From: Aeromicrobium sp. Root236 | GTDB taxonomy: Bacteria > Actinomycetota > Actinomycetes > Propionibacteriales > Nocardioidaceae | Assembly (NCBI RefSeq): GCF_001428805.1 | Contig: NZ_LMIS01000001.1 | Location: 924,586-988,585, forward strand | Reading direction: 5' to 3' | DNA: 64,000 nucleotides | Part shown: piece after piece, positions 25,117 through 35,160 of the stretch | How the letters are laid out: each line of letters begins with the position of its first letter | Numbering within the stretch: position 1 is the first letter of the stretch | The notes under the pieces: generated by a model | Told to the model about the DNA's origin: nothing | The model's database searches: none | What the model saw: only the letters and a program-made list of their open reading frames with translations | Program-made: the position numbers and the translations under genes

Positions 25117-27885
25117 TTAGGCGCGAACCTTCTCGCGCAGCTCGAACGTCTCGACGATGTCGCCGACCTTGATGTCGTTGAAGCCCTTGAGCACGAGACC
25201 GCACTCGAAGCCTTCGCGGACCTCGGACACATCGTCCTTCTCGCGGCGCAGGCTGGAGAAGTCGAGGTTGTCCGCGACCACGGAGCCGTCGCGAAGCAGG
25301 CGTGCCTTCGCGTTGCGCCGGATCACGCCGCTCGTGACCATGCAACCGGCGATGTTGCCGATCTTGCTGGAGCGGAAGATGTCGCGGATCTCGGCGGTAC
25401 CGAGCTGCGCCTCCTCGAACTCCGGCTTGAGCAGGCCCTTGAGCGATGCCTCGATCTCCTCGATCGCGTTGTAGATGACCGAGTAGTACTTGATCTCGAC
25501 ACCCTCGCGGTCGGCCAGCTCCGTCGCCTTGCCCTGCGGGCGGACGTTGAAGCCGATGATGACGGCGTTGGACGCGGCGGCCAGCATGACGTTGGTCTCG
25601 GTGATCGCACCGACACCGCGGTCGATGACCCGGAGTGCGACCTCCTCGCCGACGTCGATCTGGGCCAGTGCGTCCTCGAGCGCCTCGACCGAACCGGAAC
25701 CGTCACCCTTGAGGATGAGGAGCAGCTCGTCGGTCTCGCCCTTCTCCATCGAGGACATGAAGTCCTCGAGCGTACGACGGCCGGTGCGCTGTGCCAGGAG
25801 GGCGTTGCGCTCGCGCGCCTCGCGCTTCTCGGCGATCTGGCGGGCCAGCCGGTCGTCCGCGACGACCATGAAGTTGTCGCCGGCGCCGGGCACCGCCGTC
25901 AGACCCAGCACGAGTGCCGGACGCGACGGGGTGGCTTCCTCGATGTTCTCACCGTGCTCGTCGAGCATGGCGCGAACGCGGCCGAACGCCGGACCGGCGA
26001 CGATCGAGTCGCCCACCTTGAGCGTTCCGCGGTGGACCAGCACCGTGGCGACAGGTCCCCGACCACGGTCGAGGTGCGCCTCGATGACGAGACCCTCGGC
26101 GTTCTGGTTGGGGTTGGCGCGCAGGTCGAGCGAGGCGTCAGCCGTGAGGATGACGGCCTCGAGCAGGTCGTCGAGACCCGTGCCGGCCTTGGCCGAGACG
26201 TCGACGAACATCGTGTCGCCGCCGTACTCCTCGGGCACCAGGCCGTACTCGGTGAGCTGGCCACGGGCCTTGGTCGGGTCGGCGTCGGGCTTGTCGACCT
26301 TGTTGACCGCGACGACGATCGGCACGCCGGCGGCCTTGGCGTGGTTGAGCGCCTCGACCGTCTGCGGCATGACGCCGTCGTCGGCCGCGACCACGAGGAT
26401 CGCGATGTCGGTCGCCTGGGCACCACGGGCACGCATGGCGGTGAACGCCTCGTGACCCGGTGTGTCGATCAGGGTGATGCGACGCTCGGTGCCGTCGACC
26501 TCGGTGGCGACCTGGTAGGCGCCGATGGTCTGCGTGATGCCACCGGCCTCCTTGTCGACGACGTTGCTGCTGCGCAGCGCGTCGAGGAGCTTGGTCTTTC
26601 CGTGGTCGACGTGACCCATGACGGTGACGACGGGCGGACGCGCGGCCAGGTCGGCCTCGTCACCCTCGTCCTCGCCGAACTCGATGTCGAACGACTCGAG
26701 CAGCTCGCGGTCCTCGTCCTCGGGCGAGATGACCTCGACGTTGTAGTTGAGCTCTTCGCCCAGCAACATCAGGGTCTCGTCGTTGGCCGACTGCGTCGCC
26801 GTGACGACCTCACCGAGGTGGAACAGCACCTCGACGAGCGATGCGGAGTCGCCGCCGATCTTGTCGGCGAAGTCCGCCAGCGAGGAGCCACGCGTCAGGC
26901 GAACGGTCTCGCCGTTGCCCTTGCGGACGCGGACGCCGCCGATGGCGGGCGCCTGCATCTGGTCGAATTCCTGACGCTTCGCGCGCTTGCTCTTGCGGCC
27001 ACGGCGTACGGGACCGCCGGCGCGACCGAACGCACCCTGCGTGCCACCACGCGTGTTGCGGCCACCGGGGCCACCCGTGCGCGGAGGACCGCTGAAGCCG
27101 CCTCCGCCGCCGGGAGCGCCACGACCGGGAGCGCCGCCACCACCGGGGCGACCGGCGTAACCGCCGCCGCCTCCACCGGGAGCGCCACGACCCGGTGCAC
27201 CACCGGGTCCACCGCGACCGGGAGCTCCACCAGGACCGCCACGACCGGGCGCACCGCGACCGGTCGAGGGGCCGGCGAGGCCGGACTGACGCGGCATCAT
27301 GGCCGGGTTGGGGCGCGGCATGCCGGTTGCGCCACCAGGCGTCGGACCACCGGCACGTGCAGCCGGCGGACGCGGAGCCTGCATGCCCTGCGTCGACGAG
27401 AACGGGTTGTTGCCGGGACGGGCACCGGGTGCCTTGGGGCCGGGACGGGGTCCGGGCGCAGCCGGAGCCGAGGATGCCGCAGCAGCGGGCGCCTCGGGCT
27501 CGGCAGCGGGGGCCGGCGTCTCGGCGACCGGGGTCGGCTCGGGCTCGGGCGCGGGCGTCGGGGCGACCCGAGGTCCGGGCGTCGGGCCGGGCGTGCGCGT
27601 CGGGGCAGGGGCAGCGGGCGCAGCAGCCTCGGCCGGGGCCGGTGCGGCCTCGGGCTCGGCCTTTGCGGCGGGTGCTGCCTTCTTGGCGGCGGCCTTGCCG
27701 CCAGACTTCTTGGCGCCCTGCGCGCGCAGGGCTTCTCCGTGCTCCTCGTTGAGGCGCCGGACGACGGGGGCTTCTACGGTCGAGGAGGCCGACTTCACGT
27801 ACTCACCCATGTCTTTCAGGGTGGACAGGACGACCTTGCTCTCGACACCGAACTCGCGTGCGAGCTCGTGGACTCTTACAGCCAC
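25117..27885 (-). CDS. infB: Translation initiation factor IF-2
   Basis: GTPase that places initiator tRNA on the 30S subunit and promotes subunit joining. The 922-residue protein has an IF2_N domain (1-55), a long disordered Ala/Pro then Gly/Pro/Arg-rich region (60-300), a second N-terminal subdomain (about 330-390) and the GTPase domain, with G1 GHVDHGKT at 424-431, then [17 protein letters not shown] and NKVDK. The GTG start at 27885 is preceded by AAGGAG. It follows ylxR by 162 nt. Confidence 0.98.
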   Translation of the reverse strand: MAVRVHELAREFGVESKVVLSTLKDMGEYVKSASSTVEAPVVRRLNEEHGEALRAQGAKKSGGKAAAKKAAPAAKAEPEAAPAPAEAAAPAAPAPTRTPGPTPGPRVAPTPAPEPEPTPVAETPAPAAEPEAPAAAASSAPAAPGPRPGPKAPGARPGNNPFSSTQGMQAPRPPAARAGGPTPGGATGMPRPNPAMMPRQSGLAGPSTGRGAPGRGGPGGAPGRGGPGGAPGRGAPGGGGGGYAGRPGGGGAPGRGAPGGGGGFSGPPRTGGPGGRNTRGGTQGAFGRAGGPVRRGRKSKRAKRQEFDQMQAPAIGGVRVRKGNGETVRLTRGSSLADFADKIGGDSASLVEVLFHLGEVVTATQSANDETLMLLGEELNYNVEVISPEDEDRELLESFDIEFGEDEGDEADLAARPPVVTVMGHVDHGKTKLLDALRSSNVVDKEAGGITQTIGAYQVATEVDGTERRITLIDTPGHEAFTAMRARGAQATDIAILVVAADDGVMPQTVEALNHAKAAGVPIVVAVNKVDKPDADPTKARGQLTEYGLVPEEYGGDTMFVDVSAKAGTGLDDLLEAVILTADASLDLRANPNQNAEGLVIEAHLDRGRGPVATVLVHRGTLKVGDSIVAGPAFGRVRAMLDEHGENIEEATPSRPALVLGLTAVPGAGDNFMVVADDRLARQIAEKREARERNALLAQRTGRRTLEDFMSSMEKGETDELLLILKGDGSGSVEALEDALAQIDVGEEVALRVIDRGVGAITETNVMLAAASNAVIIGFNVRPQGKATELADREGVEIKYYSVIYNAIEEIEASLKGLLKPEFEEAQLGTAEIRDIFRSSKIGNIAGCMVTSGVIRRNAKARLLRDGSVVADNLDFSSLRREKDDVSEVREGFECGLVLKGFNDIKVGDIVETFELREKVRA

Positions 27886-27946
27886 TCTTCTCCTTCAGGG
27901 GGGTCCGACCCCGAAGGAGGATCAGACCACTAGTTGACGAACGTGC

Positions 27947-27974
27947 TCATTGCGCAGTACTCATCGCGCAGTAC
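27947..27974. repeat. Two-copy 14-bp tandem repeat upstream of infB
   Basis: TCATTGCGCAGTAC followed directly by TCATCGCGCAGTAC, differing at one base, with a third partial TCA. It sits in the 162-nt ylxR-infB gap, about 62 nt upstream of infB. Could be a duplicated protein-binding site or a simple slip duplication. Confidence 0.5.
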
Positions 27975-28047
27975 TCACTTGGTCTTCATGAGCGAAGTGC
28001 TCCGATTTCGTGTCGTGAAGCGCCCATCACGTGGACGCTCCTGGTGG

Positions 28048-28353
28048 TCAAGCTGTTGGCCCCGGATCCTCGACCAGAGCCGCCACGGCGCTCAGGTCGA
28101 GCGGCCCCTCGACTCGAAGGGCCCGACCGAACGCCTTGCGGCGAGTCGCGAGCTCCAGGCACCGGGCCGTGGGATGCAGGTGCGCCCCTCGTCCCGGAAG
28201 CGTTCCGTGCGGATCAGGTGTCACGACCGTGGCCGTGGGCTCCTGAACTGCGACGACTCGCACCAGAGTGGTCTTGTCCGCACGTTGCCTGCAACCGATG
28301 CACGTCCGGACGACCTCGACCAGTCTACCCGTTTCGCGAAGCGGTCGCGCCAT
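28048..28353 (-). CDS. ylxR: YlxR-family (DUF448) protein
   Basis: A 101-residue basic protein of a family regularly encoded between nusA and infB. The signature [12 protein letters not shown] (C18, C21) is followed by [17 protein letters not shown] and a final basic helix ([12 protein letters not shown]). Structures of the family suggest nucleic-acid binding. The ATG at 28353 starts 4 nt after the nusA stop; an upstream in-frame extension would overlap nusA and is not family-like. Confidence 0.9.
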   Translation of the reverse strand: MARPLRETGRLVEVVRTCIGCRQRADKTTLVRVVAVQEPTATVVTPDPHGTLPGRGAHLHPTARCLELATRRKAFGRALRVEGPLDLSAVAALVEDPGPTA

Positions 28354-28357
28354 CGAG

Positions 28358-29392
28358 TCACGCGCCTTCGGTGCGGGGCGCCTCGGTGTCCGAGCGGATG
28401 TCGATGCGCCAGCCCGTGAGCTTGGCGGCGAGGCGGGCATTCTGGCCCTCCTTGCCGATCGCGAGCGACAGCTGGAAGTCGGGCACGACGACGCGCGCTG
28501 AGCGGGTGGCCTGGTCGACGAGGGTCACGCCCTTGACCTGCGACGGCGACAGCGCGTGAGCGATGAACTCCGCGGGGTCGTCGCTGTAGTCGACGATGTC
28601 GATCTTCTCGCCGTGCAGCTCGTGCATCACGTTGCGCACGCGCTGCCCCATGGGCCCGATGCAGGCGCCCTTGGCGTTGACGCCCGGCACGTTGGCCCGC
28701 ACCGCGATCTTGCTCCGGTGGCCGGCCTCGCGGGCGATCGCGACGATCTCGACCGAGCCGTCGGCGATCTCGGGTGCCTCGAGGGCGAACAGCAGCTTGA
28801 CCAGGTTGGGGTGCGTCCGCGAGACCTTGACCCGTGGTCCACGCAGGCCCTTCTCGACCTCGTAGACGTACGCCTTGAGGCGCTCGCCGTGGGCGTACTT
28901 CTCCTCGGGCACCCGCTCGGAGGCGACGAGGATCGCCTCGATGCGGCCGAGGTCGAGCGCGACGTCACCGGGGCGGCTCTGCTGGATCACGCCGGAGACG
29001 ATGTCGCCGACCTTGCCGGCGAACTCGCCGTACTTGGACTCGTCCTCCGCGTCGCGGATGCGCTGCATGATGAGCTGGCGGGCGATCGTCGCGGCGAAGC
29101 GACCGAAGTCCTCAGGCGTGTCGTCGAACTCCGCTGTGTACTGCGGCGCAGGCCGCTCCTGCGGCTCCTCGCCCTCGGCGGGCTCGGGCGGCAGCTCGGT
29201 CTCGATGCGCTCCTTGGCCCAGACCGTCACGTGCCCGCTCTTGCGGTCGAGCTCGACCCGCGCGTGCGGGTGGGAACCACCGGTCTTGTGATAGGCGGAC
29301 AGCAGAGCCGTCTCGATCGCTTCGACGACGACGTCGAAGGAGATGTCCTTCTCGTGCTCGAGGGCGCGCAATGCGGCCATGTCGATGTCCAT
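28358..29392 (-). CDS. nusA: Transcription termination/antitermination factor NusA
   Basis: Binds RNA polymerase and nascent RNA to control pausing, termination and antitermination. The 344-residue protein has the N-terminal polymerase-binding domain (1-~125), an S1 domain ([20 protein letters not shown]) and two KH domains ([40 protein letters not shown]). It lacks the C-terminal acidic repeats of E. coli NusA, as is normal in Actinobacteria. Its ATG shares one base with the rimP TGA. Confidence 0.97.
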   Translation of the reverse strand: MDIDMAALRALEHEKDISFDVVVEAIETALLSAYHKTGGSHPHARVELDRKSGHVTVWAKERIETELPPEPAEGEEPQERPAPQYTAEFDDTPEDFGRFAATIARQLIMQRIRDAEDESKYGEFAGKVGDIVSGVIQQSRPGDVALDLGRIEAILVASERVPEEKYAHGERLKAYVYEVEKGLRGPRVKVSRTHPNLVKLLFALEAPEIADGSVEIVAIAREAGHRSKIAVRANVPGVNAKGACIGPMGQRVRNVMHELHGEKIDIVDYSDDPAEFIAHALSPSQVKGVTLVDQATRSARVVVPDFQLSLAIGKEGQNARLAAKLTGWRIDIRSDTEAPRTEGA

Positions 29393-29844
29393 CAGGCGTC
29401 CTTCCTGTTCAGCTCGGTTTGCACGAGCGCTGTGCTGATCTGGTCATAGGCCAGCCGTTGGCTGGTGTTGCGGCCCTGGATCTCGACACCCTCGTCGTCG
29501 CTCTCGCCGATGCGGCCGTCGATCGACGAGTCGTCGGCGAGCCGCAGGCGTACGAGCCGACCGGCGTTGCGACGCCAGTGGCGGGGTTCGGTCAGGGGTC
29601 GGTCGACACCGCGCGAGGTGACCTCGAGCGTGTAGGGCTGCGACCCCATCACGTCGGAGGCGTCGAGCTCCTCGGAGAGCGCACGGGTGGCGTCGGTGAT
29701 GTGGTCGATGCCGACTCCACCGTCACGGTCGAGCGCGATGCGCAGGACCCGCTTGTTGCCGGCCGGGGTGAGCTCGATCGCCTCGAGGTCGAAACCGAGA
29801 GCCGACACACATTCATCCACGAGAGTCGCGAGTCGTTGGTCCAT
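29392..29844 (-). CDS. rimP: Ribosome maturation factor RimP
   Basis: A 150-residue 30S assembly factor. The conserved N-terminal domain includes [16 protein letters not shown] and [20 protein letters not shown], the latter being the best-conserved RimP block, and a small SH3-like C-terminal domain follows. The ATG at 29844 has GGAGG at normal spacing. First gene of the rimP-nusA-ylxR-infB-rbfA-truB series; its stop overlaps the nusA start as TGATG. Confidence 0.95.
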   Translation of the reverse strand: MDQRLATLVDECVSALGFDLEAIELTPAGNKRVLRIALDRDGGVGIDHITDATRALSEELDASDVMGSQPYTLEVTSRGVDRPLTEPRHWRRNAGRLVRLRLADDSSIDGRIGESDDEGVEIQGRNTSQRLAYDQISTALVQTELNRKDA

Positions 29845-29961
29845 GGCTCGTCCTCCAGTGTTCACTTGTGATCCGGCTGGTGTCGGCACCGGCATCGGTG
29901 TCGGGTCCACCCTACCCAACCGGCGGCCCTCCGGTGAACGCGACGAGTCGGCTAGCCTGCC

Positions 29962-30450
29962 GTGGTGATCAGCCGACGCGCGCTCCTGGGAACGGGCGCA
30001 GCCACCGTGGCCGTCGCCGCGGGTCTCGGCGGTGCCGCCCTGGCCCACCGGCTCGACGATCTCGCCCGCGGCGTCGGCGTCGAGCCCCACAAGGAGCCCG
30101 ATCCGGCCGACGACCGGCTCATCGCCCGCATCGCCGCAGACCAGAACGCCTTGCTCGCACGAGTCGAGGCCACGGCAGTCAAGCACCCCAAGCTCGCGCT
30201 GAAGCCGTACGTCGCCATCAGCACGGCGCACGCCAAGGCTGTCGGCGTCCCTGCGGTCGTCCCCGACGTCGCCGCCCCGTCGGCCGACCCCACGACGGCC
30301 GTCAGCGCACTGGCATCGGCCTACTCCCTGGCGTCGAAGGCCCGCGCAGCAGATTCCGTGCGGGCCACCTCCCCCGCACTTGCCCGCGTCCTGTCGTCGA
30401 TGTCGGCGGGCCTCGCCCAGTGCGCGCGCGGGGTCGGTGAGCTGCGATGA
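29962..30450 (+). CDS. Exported protein of unknown function with Tat-like signal
   Basis: A 162-residue protein divergent from rimP. The N terminus SRRALLGTGAATVAVAAGLG looks like a twin-arginine signal sequence; the rest is Ala-rich and probably helical, without motifs I recognise. Two adjacent GTG codons (29962, 29965) could start it. Its TGA overlaps the start of the DUF4439-like gene by 4 nt, so the two are translated together and may form an exported protein plus partner. Function unknown. Confidence 0.7.
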   Translation: MVISRRALLGTGAATVAVAAGLGGAALAHRLDDLARGVGVEPHKEPDPADDRLIARIAADQNALLARVEATAVKHPKLALKPYVAISTAHAKAVGVPAVVPDVAAPSADPTTAVSALASAYSLASKARAADSVRATSPALARVLSSMSAGLAQCARGVGELR

Positions 30451-30848
30451 CGTCGACCGAGACGCTGCAGGACTGGCTCGCGCTCGAGCACGAGGCGGTG
30501 TGGCTCTATCCCGTCATCGGCGCGCGGTTCGGCGGCCTGGCCGACCGGGCACGCAGGTCGTACGAGAAGCACGGCGACGTGCGCGACGGCCTGCTGGCCC
30601 GCCTGCACCAGCTGCACGTCGAGCCGGTCCCGACCGCCCTGTCGTACGACGTGGGGCGGCTGCGGACCAGGCCCCGAGCGCTGACCGCGACCCGCCAGCT
30701 CGAGCGTGACATCGCCGCGGTGTGCCTCACGCTGGCCGGTGACAGCACCGGCGACCTGCGGACGTACGCGACGAACGGGTTGCGTCGCGCCGCCCTGGCC
30801 GAGCTGACCTGGGGCGGCCGACCGTCAGCGTTCCCCGGCCTGTCCTGA
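30447..30848 (+). CDS. Ferritin-like (DUF4439-type) protein
   Basis: A 133-residue helical protein resembling the DUF4439 ferritin-like family common next to rimP in Actinobacteria. The pattern LQDWLALEHEAVWLYPVIGAR has the E/H residues expected on the first ferritin-like helix, and a second helix-turn-helix pair follows. Whether metal ligands are complete cannot be judged. It is coupled by ATGA to the preceding exported-protein gene and converges on proS across a long hairpin. Confidence 0.65.
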   Translation: MTSTETLQDWLALEHEAVWLYPVIGARFGGLADRARRSYEKHGDVRDGLLARLHQLHVEPVPTALSYDVGRLRTRPRALTATRQLERDIAAVCLTLAGDSTGDLRTYATNGLRRAALAELTWGGRPSAFPGLS

Positions 30849-30924
30849 GCCCCGAGATGTGGATGCTGGTGCACCACGCAACCTCGTAGCGTGGTGCACC
30901 GCGATCCAAATCTCGGGGACTCAG
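30845..30924. terminator. Long bidirectional hairpin between DUF4439 gene and proS
   Basis: Two 30-nt arms (30850-30879 and 30889-30918) pair at 26 positions around a 9-nt loop and are extended by CTGAG/CTCAG with a one-base bulge. The arms run into both convergent stop codons. It can fold on either strand and is the likely terminator for both genes. Confidence 0.8.
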
Positions 30925-32666
30925 CCGCGCAGGTGGGCGATGAGGTCGGCGAGCGGCACGTCGGTACGTTCTCCGGTCGCGCGGTCCTTGACCTCCACGA
31001 CGCCGTCGACGAACCCCTTGCCGACCACGACGATCGTGGGTACGCCGATCAGCTCGGCGTCCTTGAACTTCACGCCGGGCGAGACCTTGCCGAGACGGTC
31101 GTCGAAGAGCACCTCGAGGCCCTCGCCGATCAGGTCCTGGTAGACCTGCTCCGCTCCGGCGACCACTGCCTCGTCCTTGCCGGCGAGGACCAGGTGCACG
31201 TCGAACGGCGAGAGCTCTTTGGGCCAGACGAGGCCGAGGTCATCGTGCGCGTACTCGGCGACCGCCGCGACCGCGCGTGAGACACCGACACCGTACGAGC
31301 CCATCGTCACCGTGACGAGCTTGCCGTTCTCGTCGAGCACCTTGAGGCCGAGCGCGTCGGCGTAGAGCCGGCCGAGCTGGAAGATGTGGCCCATCTCGAT
31401 GCCGCGGGCGAGCTCGAGCGGCCCTGAACCGTCAGGTGCGGGGTCTCCGGGGCGAATCTCGGCGGCCTCGATCGTGCCGTCGGGGGTGAAGTCGCGTCCG
31501 GCGACGAGGTCGATGACGTGCGAGCCCTCGACGTTGGCACCGGTGACCCAGCGGGTGCCCTCGACGACGCGGGGGTCGACGAGGTAGCGGATGCCGGAGT
31601 CGCTCTCGGCGCCGAGCGCACCCGGTCCGATGTAGCCCTTGACCAGCGCCGGGTTGGCGGCGAAGTCCTTGTCCTCGAACGGCTCGACCTCGGCCGGCGT
31701 GACGACCGCCTCGAGGCGCTTGGCGTCGACCTCACGGTCACCCGGCAGGCCGATCGCGAGCGGTTCGCGGGTGCCGTCGGGGTGGCGCAGGATCACGAGC
31801 ACGTTCTTGAGCGTGTCGGACGCGGCCCAGGGGCGGTCGTCGCGCGGGAACGCTTCGTTGAGGTGCGCCACGAGCGTGTCGATCGTGGGGGTGCCGGGAG
31901 TCTGCTCCGCATGAGCGGCGGGAGCGTCGTCGTACGGGATGGCGTCGGGCACGACGGTCGTGACGGCCTCGACGTTGGCGGCGTAGCCACCGGGCGAGCG
32001 TACGAACGTGTCCTCACCGGTCTCGGAGACCGCGAGGAACTCCTCGCTCGCCGACCCACCCATCGCGCCGGACTGAGCGTGCACGATGACGTACTCGAAG
32101 CCCAGACGGTCGAAGATGCGCACGTACGCCTCGCGGTGCGCCTGGTAGGACGCCGCCAGACCCTCGTCGTCGACGTCGAACGAGTAGGAGTCCTTCATGA
32201 TGAACTCGCGCCCGCGCAGGATGCCCGCACGGGGGCGCGCCTCGTCGCGGTACTTCGTCTGGATCTGGTAGAGGCTCAGGGGCAGGTCCTTGTAGGACGA
32301 GTAGAGGTCTTTGACCAGCAGCGTGAAGAACTCCTCGTGCGTCGGGCCGAGCATCATGTCGTTGCCCTTGCGGTCCTTGAGCCGGAACACGTTGGGGCCG
32401 TAGTCGGTCCAGCGCCCCGAGGCCTCGTAGGGCTCGCGGGGCAGCAGCGCCGGGAAGCGCACCTCCTGCGAGCCGATCGACTCCATCTCCTCGCGGATGA
32501 TCTTCTCGACGTTGGCGAGGACCTTGAGGCCGAGCGGCAGCCAGGAGTAGATGCCAGGGGCCACGCGACGGACGTAGCCGGCGCGCACCAGGAGCTTGTG
32601 GCTCGGCACCTCGGCGTCGGCCGGATCGTCGCGGAGCGTACGCAGGAAGAGCCGGGACATTCGCAT
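30921..32666 (-). CDS. proS: Prolyl-tRNA synthetase
   Basis: Class II aminoacyl-tRNA synthetase charging tRNA-Pro. At 581 residues it is the long bacterial type with the editing (INS) domain inserted between motifs 2 and 3 (about 225-380). Motif 2 is visible as [18 protein letters not shown], and the anticodon-binding domain is at the C terminus. It starts at ATG 32666 after AAGG; an ATG two codons later is possible. It lies 29 nt downstream of the DoxX-like gene. Confidence 0.97.
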   Translation of the reverse strand: MRMSRLFLRTLRDDPADAEVPSHKLLVRAGYVRRVAPGIYSWLPLGLKVLANVEKIIREEMESIGSQEVRFPALLPREPYEASGRWTDYGPNVFRLKDRKGNDMMLGPTHEEFFTLLVKDLYSSYKDLPLSLYQIQTKYRDEARPRAGILRGREFIMKDSYSFDVDDEGLAASYQAHREAYVRIFDRLGFEYVIVHAQSGAMGGSASEEFLAVSETGEDTFVRSPGGYAANVEAVTTVVPDAIPYDDAPAAHAEQTPGTPTIDTLVAHLNEAFPRDDRPWAASDTLKNVLVILRHPDGTREPLAIGLPGDREVDAKRLEAVVTPAEVEPFEDKDFAANPALVKGYIGPGALGAESDSGIRYLVDPRVVEGTRWVTGANVEGSHVIDLVAGRDFTPDGTIEAAEIRPGDPAPDGSGPLELARGIEMGHIFQLGRLYADALGLKVLDENGKLVTVTMGSYGVGVSRAVAAVAEYAHDDLGLVWPKELSPFDVHLVLAGKDEAVVAGAEQVYQDLIGEGLEVLFDDRLGKVSPGVKFKDAELIGVPTIVVVGKGFVDGVVEVKDRATGERTDVPLADLIAHLRG

Positions 32667-32695
32667 GATGACGACCTTATTCGGTCGGCCTCACG

Positions 32696-33058
32696 TCAGC
32701 TGCGGGCGGCCTTCATCGCGATGCGGATCATCGGCAGCTGCAGCGGGAGACGCAGCACGGTGCCGAGCGTGAACCACCACGGCTTGCGCGAGTCGCGCGC
32801 CGCGTCCAGCGACATCTGCACGTTGGCCGGGAACACCGCCACGAGCAGTGCGGCCGAACCCAGTCCACCCAGGCGCCGCCCGCGGGGATGCAGCAGCATC
32901 CCGGCCAGGGCAAGCTCCGCCGCACCCGAGATCTGCACGAGCTCACGCTTGCGCGGCAGGGGCTTGGGCACGATCGCTTCGTACGTGCGAGGGCTCACGA
33001 AGTGCAGCACACCGGAAACCGTGAAGATGGCGGCGAGGACCTTGATGTCACGACTCAT
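32696..33058 (-). CDS. DoxX-like small membrane protein
   Basis: A 120-residue protein with about four hydrophobic segments and the arrangement FTVSGVLHFVSP, a basic loop, and ISGAAELALAGMLLHP. This is the pattern of DoxX/DoxD-like membrane proteins (quinone-related or unknown function). A standalone small member with no thiosulfate-oxidation gene nearby, so no specific reaction is assigned. It lies between the GNAT gene and proS on the same strand, with gaps of 43 and 29 nt. Confidence 0.72.
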   Translation of the reverse strand: MSRDIKVLAAIFTVSGVLHFVSPRTYEAIVPKPLPRKRELVQISGAAELALAGMLLHPRGRRLGGLGSAALLVAVFPANVQMSLDAARDSRKPWWFTLGTVLRLPLQLPMIRIAMKAARS

Positions 33059-33101
33059 GCTGCGAGCGTAGTGGCGGGCGCGAGTGCCGGCTGGTCGAGT
33101 C

Positions 33102-33944
33102 TCAGAGCAGGATCGACGCGAACGTCGCCGTCTGCTCGAAGCCGACGCGTTCGTACGCTCGGCGGGCCGGCGTGTTGTGGTCGTTGACGTAGAGGGTGAC
33201 GATCGACGCCACCGTCGCGCGGGCCTGCTGCACGACCGCAGCGAGCGCGGGAGCGGCGATGCCCTGCCCTCGCAGGTCCGGCCTGACGTAGACGCCCTGG
33301 ATCTGGCAGGCGTAGGGCGTCGCGGCGCCGACCTCGGCCTTGAACAGCACGTCGCCGTCCTCGATGATCGCGAACGCCCACCCCTGCGAGATCAGCTGTG
33401 CGACGCGCGCGCGGTAGCCGCTGCGGTTGCCGATCTCGGGGTCGACGCCGACCTCCTCGGTGAACATCGCGACGCAGGCCGGATAGACCGTGTCGAACTC
33501 GTCGAGGACCACCGGTCGTACGCGCGGGTCGGGGCGCAGGTGGCTGTCGTGCTCGAGCACCATGAACGGCTGGTCGAGGCGCGGCGAGCGAGCCGGGCCC
33601 CAGTGCGGCTCGAGGCGTTTCCACATCGGCAGCACGGCGTCGCGCGGCCCGACGATCGACGACGGCCGCACGTTGTCGGAGATCGCCTGCTCAGCGAACG
33701 CCTCGACGGCGGCCGGAGTGGCCTGCGCCGGTACGACGTTGGCACCGGCGTGGCACGCCGAGACCAGAGCACCGTCCTCGAAGTAGCCCCAGACCTGCCC
33801 GCCCAGCCAGCGGGTCTGCAGCTTGGTGGCGTCGACGCGGTTGCGGATGAACAGGTTGACCAGCGGATCGCGGTCGAGGAGCGCGTTGAGCTCAGGCAGG
33901 TCAGACGTCGTCAGCGGACGGACGTGCGTCGTCGTCTTGAGCAC
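33102..33944 (-). CDS. GNAT-family acetyltransferase with DUF4081-type N domain
   Basis: A 280-residue two-domain protein often found next to ispG in Actinobacteria. The N-terminal half (about 1-130) resembles the DUF4081 region, and the C-terminal half is a GNAT fold with motif A IQGVYVRPDLRGQGIAAPAL and the terminal LYVNDHNTPARRAYERVGFE. Start is GTG at 33944 after GGGAGG. Substrate is unknown. It follows ispG by 65 nt on the same strand and may be the last gene of the dxr-rseP-ispG operon. Confidence 0.85.
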   Translation of the reverse strand: MLKTTTHVRPLTTSDLPELNALLDRDPLVNLFIRNRVDATKLQTRWLGGQVWGYFEDGALVSACHAGANVVPAQATPAAVEAFAEQAISDNVRPSSIVGPRDAVLPMWKRLEPHWGPARSPRLDQPFMVLEHDSHLRPDPRVRPVVLDEFDTVYPACVAMFTEEVGVDPEIGNRSGYRARVAQLISQGWAFAIIEDGDVLFKAEVGAATPYACQIQGVYVRPDLRGQGIAAPALAAVVQQARATVASIVTLYVNDHNTPARRAYERVGFEQTATFASILL

Positions 33945-34009
33945 AGCGCCTCCCTGGGTGGTGTCACCAGCCTACGACGGAGTGGGGGCGGGTGCCCGCG
34001 GCGCACCGC

Positions 34010-35155
34010 TCAGCTGACGGTGACGGCCGGCGAGCCGCCCTCGACGGGCTCCATGCCCTCGGCGATGCGCATGGCTTCCTCGATCAACGTCTCGACGATC
34101 TTGGACTCCGGCACGGTCTTGATGACCTCGCCCTTGACGAAGATCTGGCCCTTGCCGTTGCCGGACGCCACGCCCAGGTCGGCCTCGCGGGCCTCCCCCG
34201 GTCCGTTGACGACGCAGCCCATGACGGCGACGCGCAGCGGCACCTCCATGCCCTCGAGGCCGGCGGTGACCTCCTCGGCGAGCGTGTAGACGTCGACCTG
34301 GGCGCGACCACACGACGGGCACGACACGATCTCGAGCTTGCGCTCGCGCAGGTTGAGCGACTGCAGGATCTGCAGGCCGACCTTGACCTCCTCGACCGGC
34401 GGGGCCGACAACGAGACGCGGATCGTGTCGCCGATGCCCTGGCTCAGCAGCGCGCCGAACGCCGTGGCGCTCTTGATCGTGCCCTGGAACGCCGGCCCGG
34501 CCTCGGTGACGCCGAGGTGCAGCGGCCAGTCGCCGCGCTGCGACAGCTGCTCGTACGCCTGCACCATCACGACTGGGTCGTTGTGCTTGACCGAGATCTT
34601 GAAGTCGTGGAAGTCGTGCTCCTCGAACAGCGACGCCTCCCACACGGCGGACTCGACGAGCGCCTCGGCGGTCGCCTTGCCGTACTTGTCGTAGATGCGC
34701 TTGTCGAGCGAGCCGGCGTTGACGCCGATGCGGATCGAGACGCCGGCATCCTTGGCGGCGCGGGCGATCGCGCCGACCTGGTCGTCGAACTTGCGGATGT
34801 TGCCGGGGTTGACCCGGACGGCCGCGCAGCCCGCGTCGATCGCCGCAAAGACGTACTTGGGCTGGAAGTGGATGTCGGCGATGACCGGGATGTTGGAGTG
34901 CTTGGCGATCTCCGGCAGCGCGTCGGCGTCGTCCTGGCTCGGGCACGCCACACGCACGATGTCGCAGCCAGCCGCGGTGAGCTCGGCGATCTGCTGCAGC
35001 GTCGTGTTGACGTCGGAGGTCAGCGTCGTGGTCATCGACTGCACCGAGATGGGTGCGTCGCCGCCGACGTCGACCGTGCCGACCTTGATCTTGCGCGTCT
35101 TGCGCCGCGGTGCCAGCACCGGAGGCGGCATGGCGGGGAGTCCGAGATCTGTCAT
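34010..35155 (-). CDS. ispG: 4-hydroxy-3-methylbut-2-enyl diphosphate synthase
   Basis: Iron-sulfur enzyme of the MEP isoprenoid pathway, two steps before the C5 end products. The 381-residue protein has the N-terminal [19 protein letters not shown] and the three cluster-ligating cysteines C279 and C282 (SCPSCGR) and C314 ([10 protein letters not shown]). It begins 5 nt after the rseP stop in the operon dxr-rseP-ispG, so two MEP enzymes flank a site-2 protease, the standard actinobacterial order. Confidence 0.97.
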   Translation of the reverse strand: MTDLGLPAMPPPVLAPRRKTRKIKVGTVDVGGDAPISVQSMTTTLTSDVNTTLQQIAELTAAGCDIVRVACPSQDDADALPEIAKHSNIPVIADIHFQPKYVFAAIDAGCAAVRVNPGNIRKFDDQVGAIARAAKDAGVSIRIGVNAGSLDKRIYDKYGKATAEALVESAVWEASLFEEHDFHDFKISVKHNDPVVMVQAYEQLSQRGDWPLHLGVTEAGPAFQGTIKSATAFGALLSQGIGDTIRVSLSAPPVEEVKVGLQILQSLNLRERKLEIVSCPSCGRAQVDVYTLAEEVTAGLEGMEVPLRVAVMGCVVNGPGEAREADLGVASGNGKGQIFVKGEVIKTVPESKIVETLIEEAMRIAEGMEPVEGGSPAVTVS

Positions 35156-35160
35156 GGTTT

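Noticed and set aside
27000..27300. GC-rich repeats in the middle of infB
   Set aside because: They encode the Gly/Pro/Arg-rich disordered region normal for actinobacterial IF2 and keep the frame.
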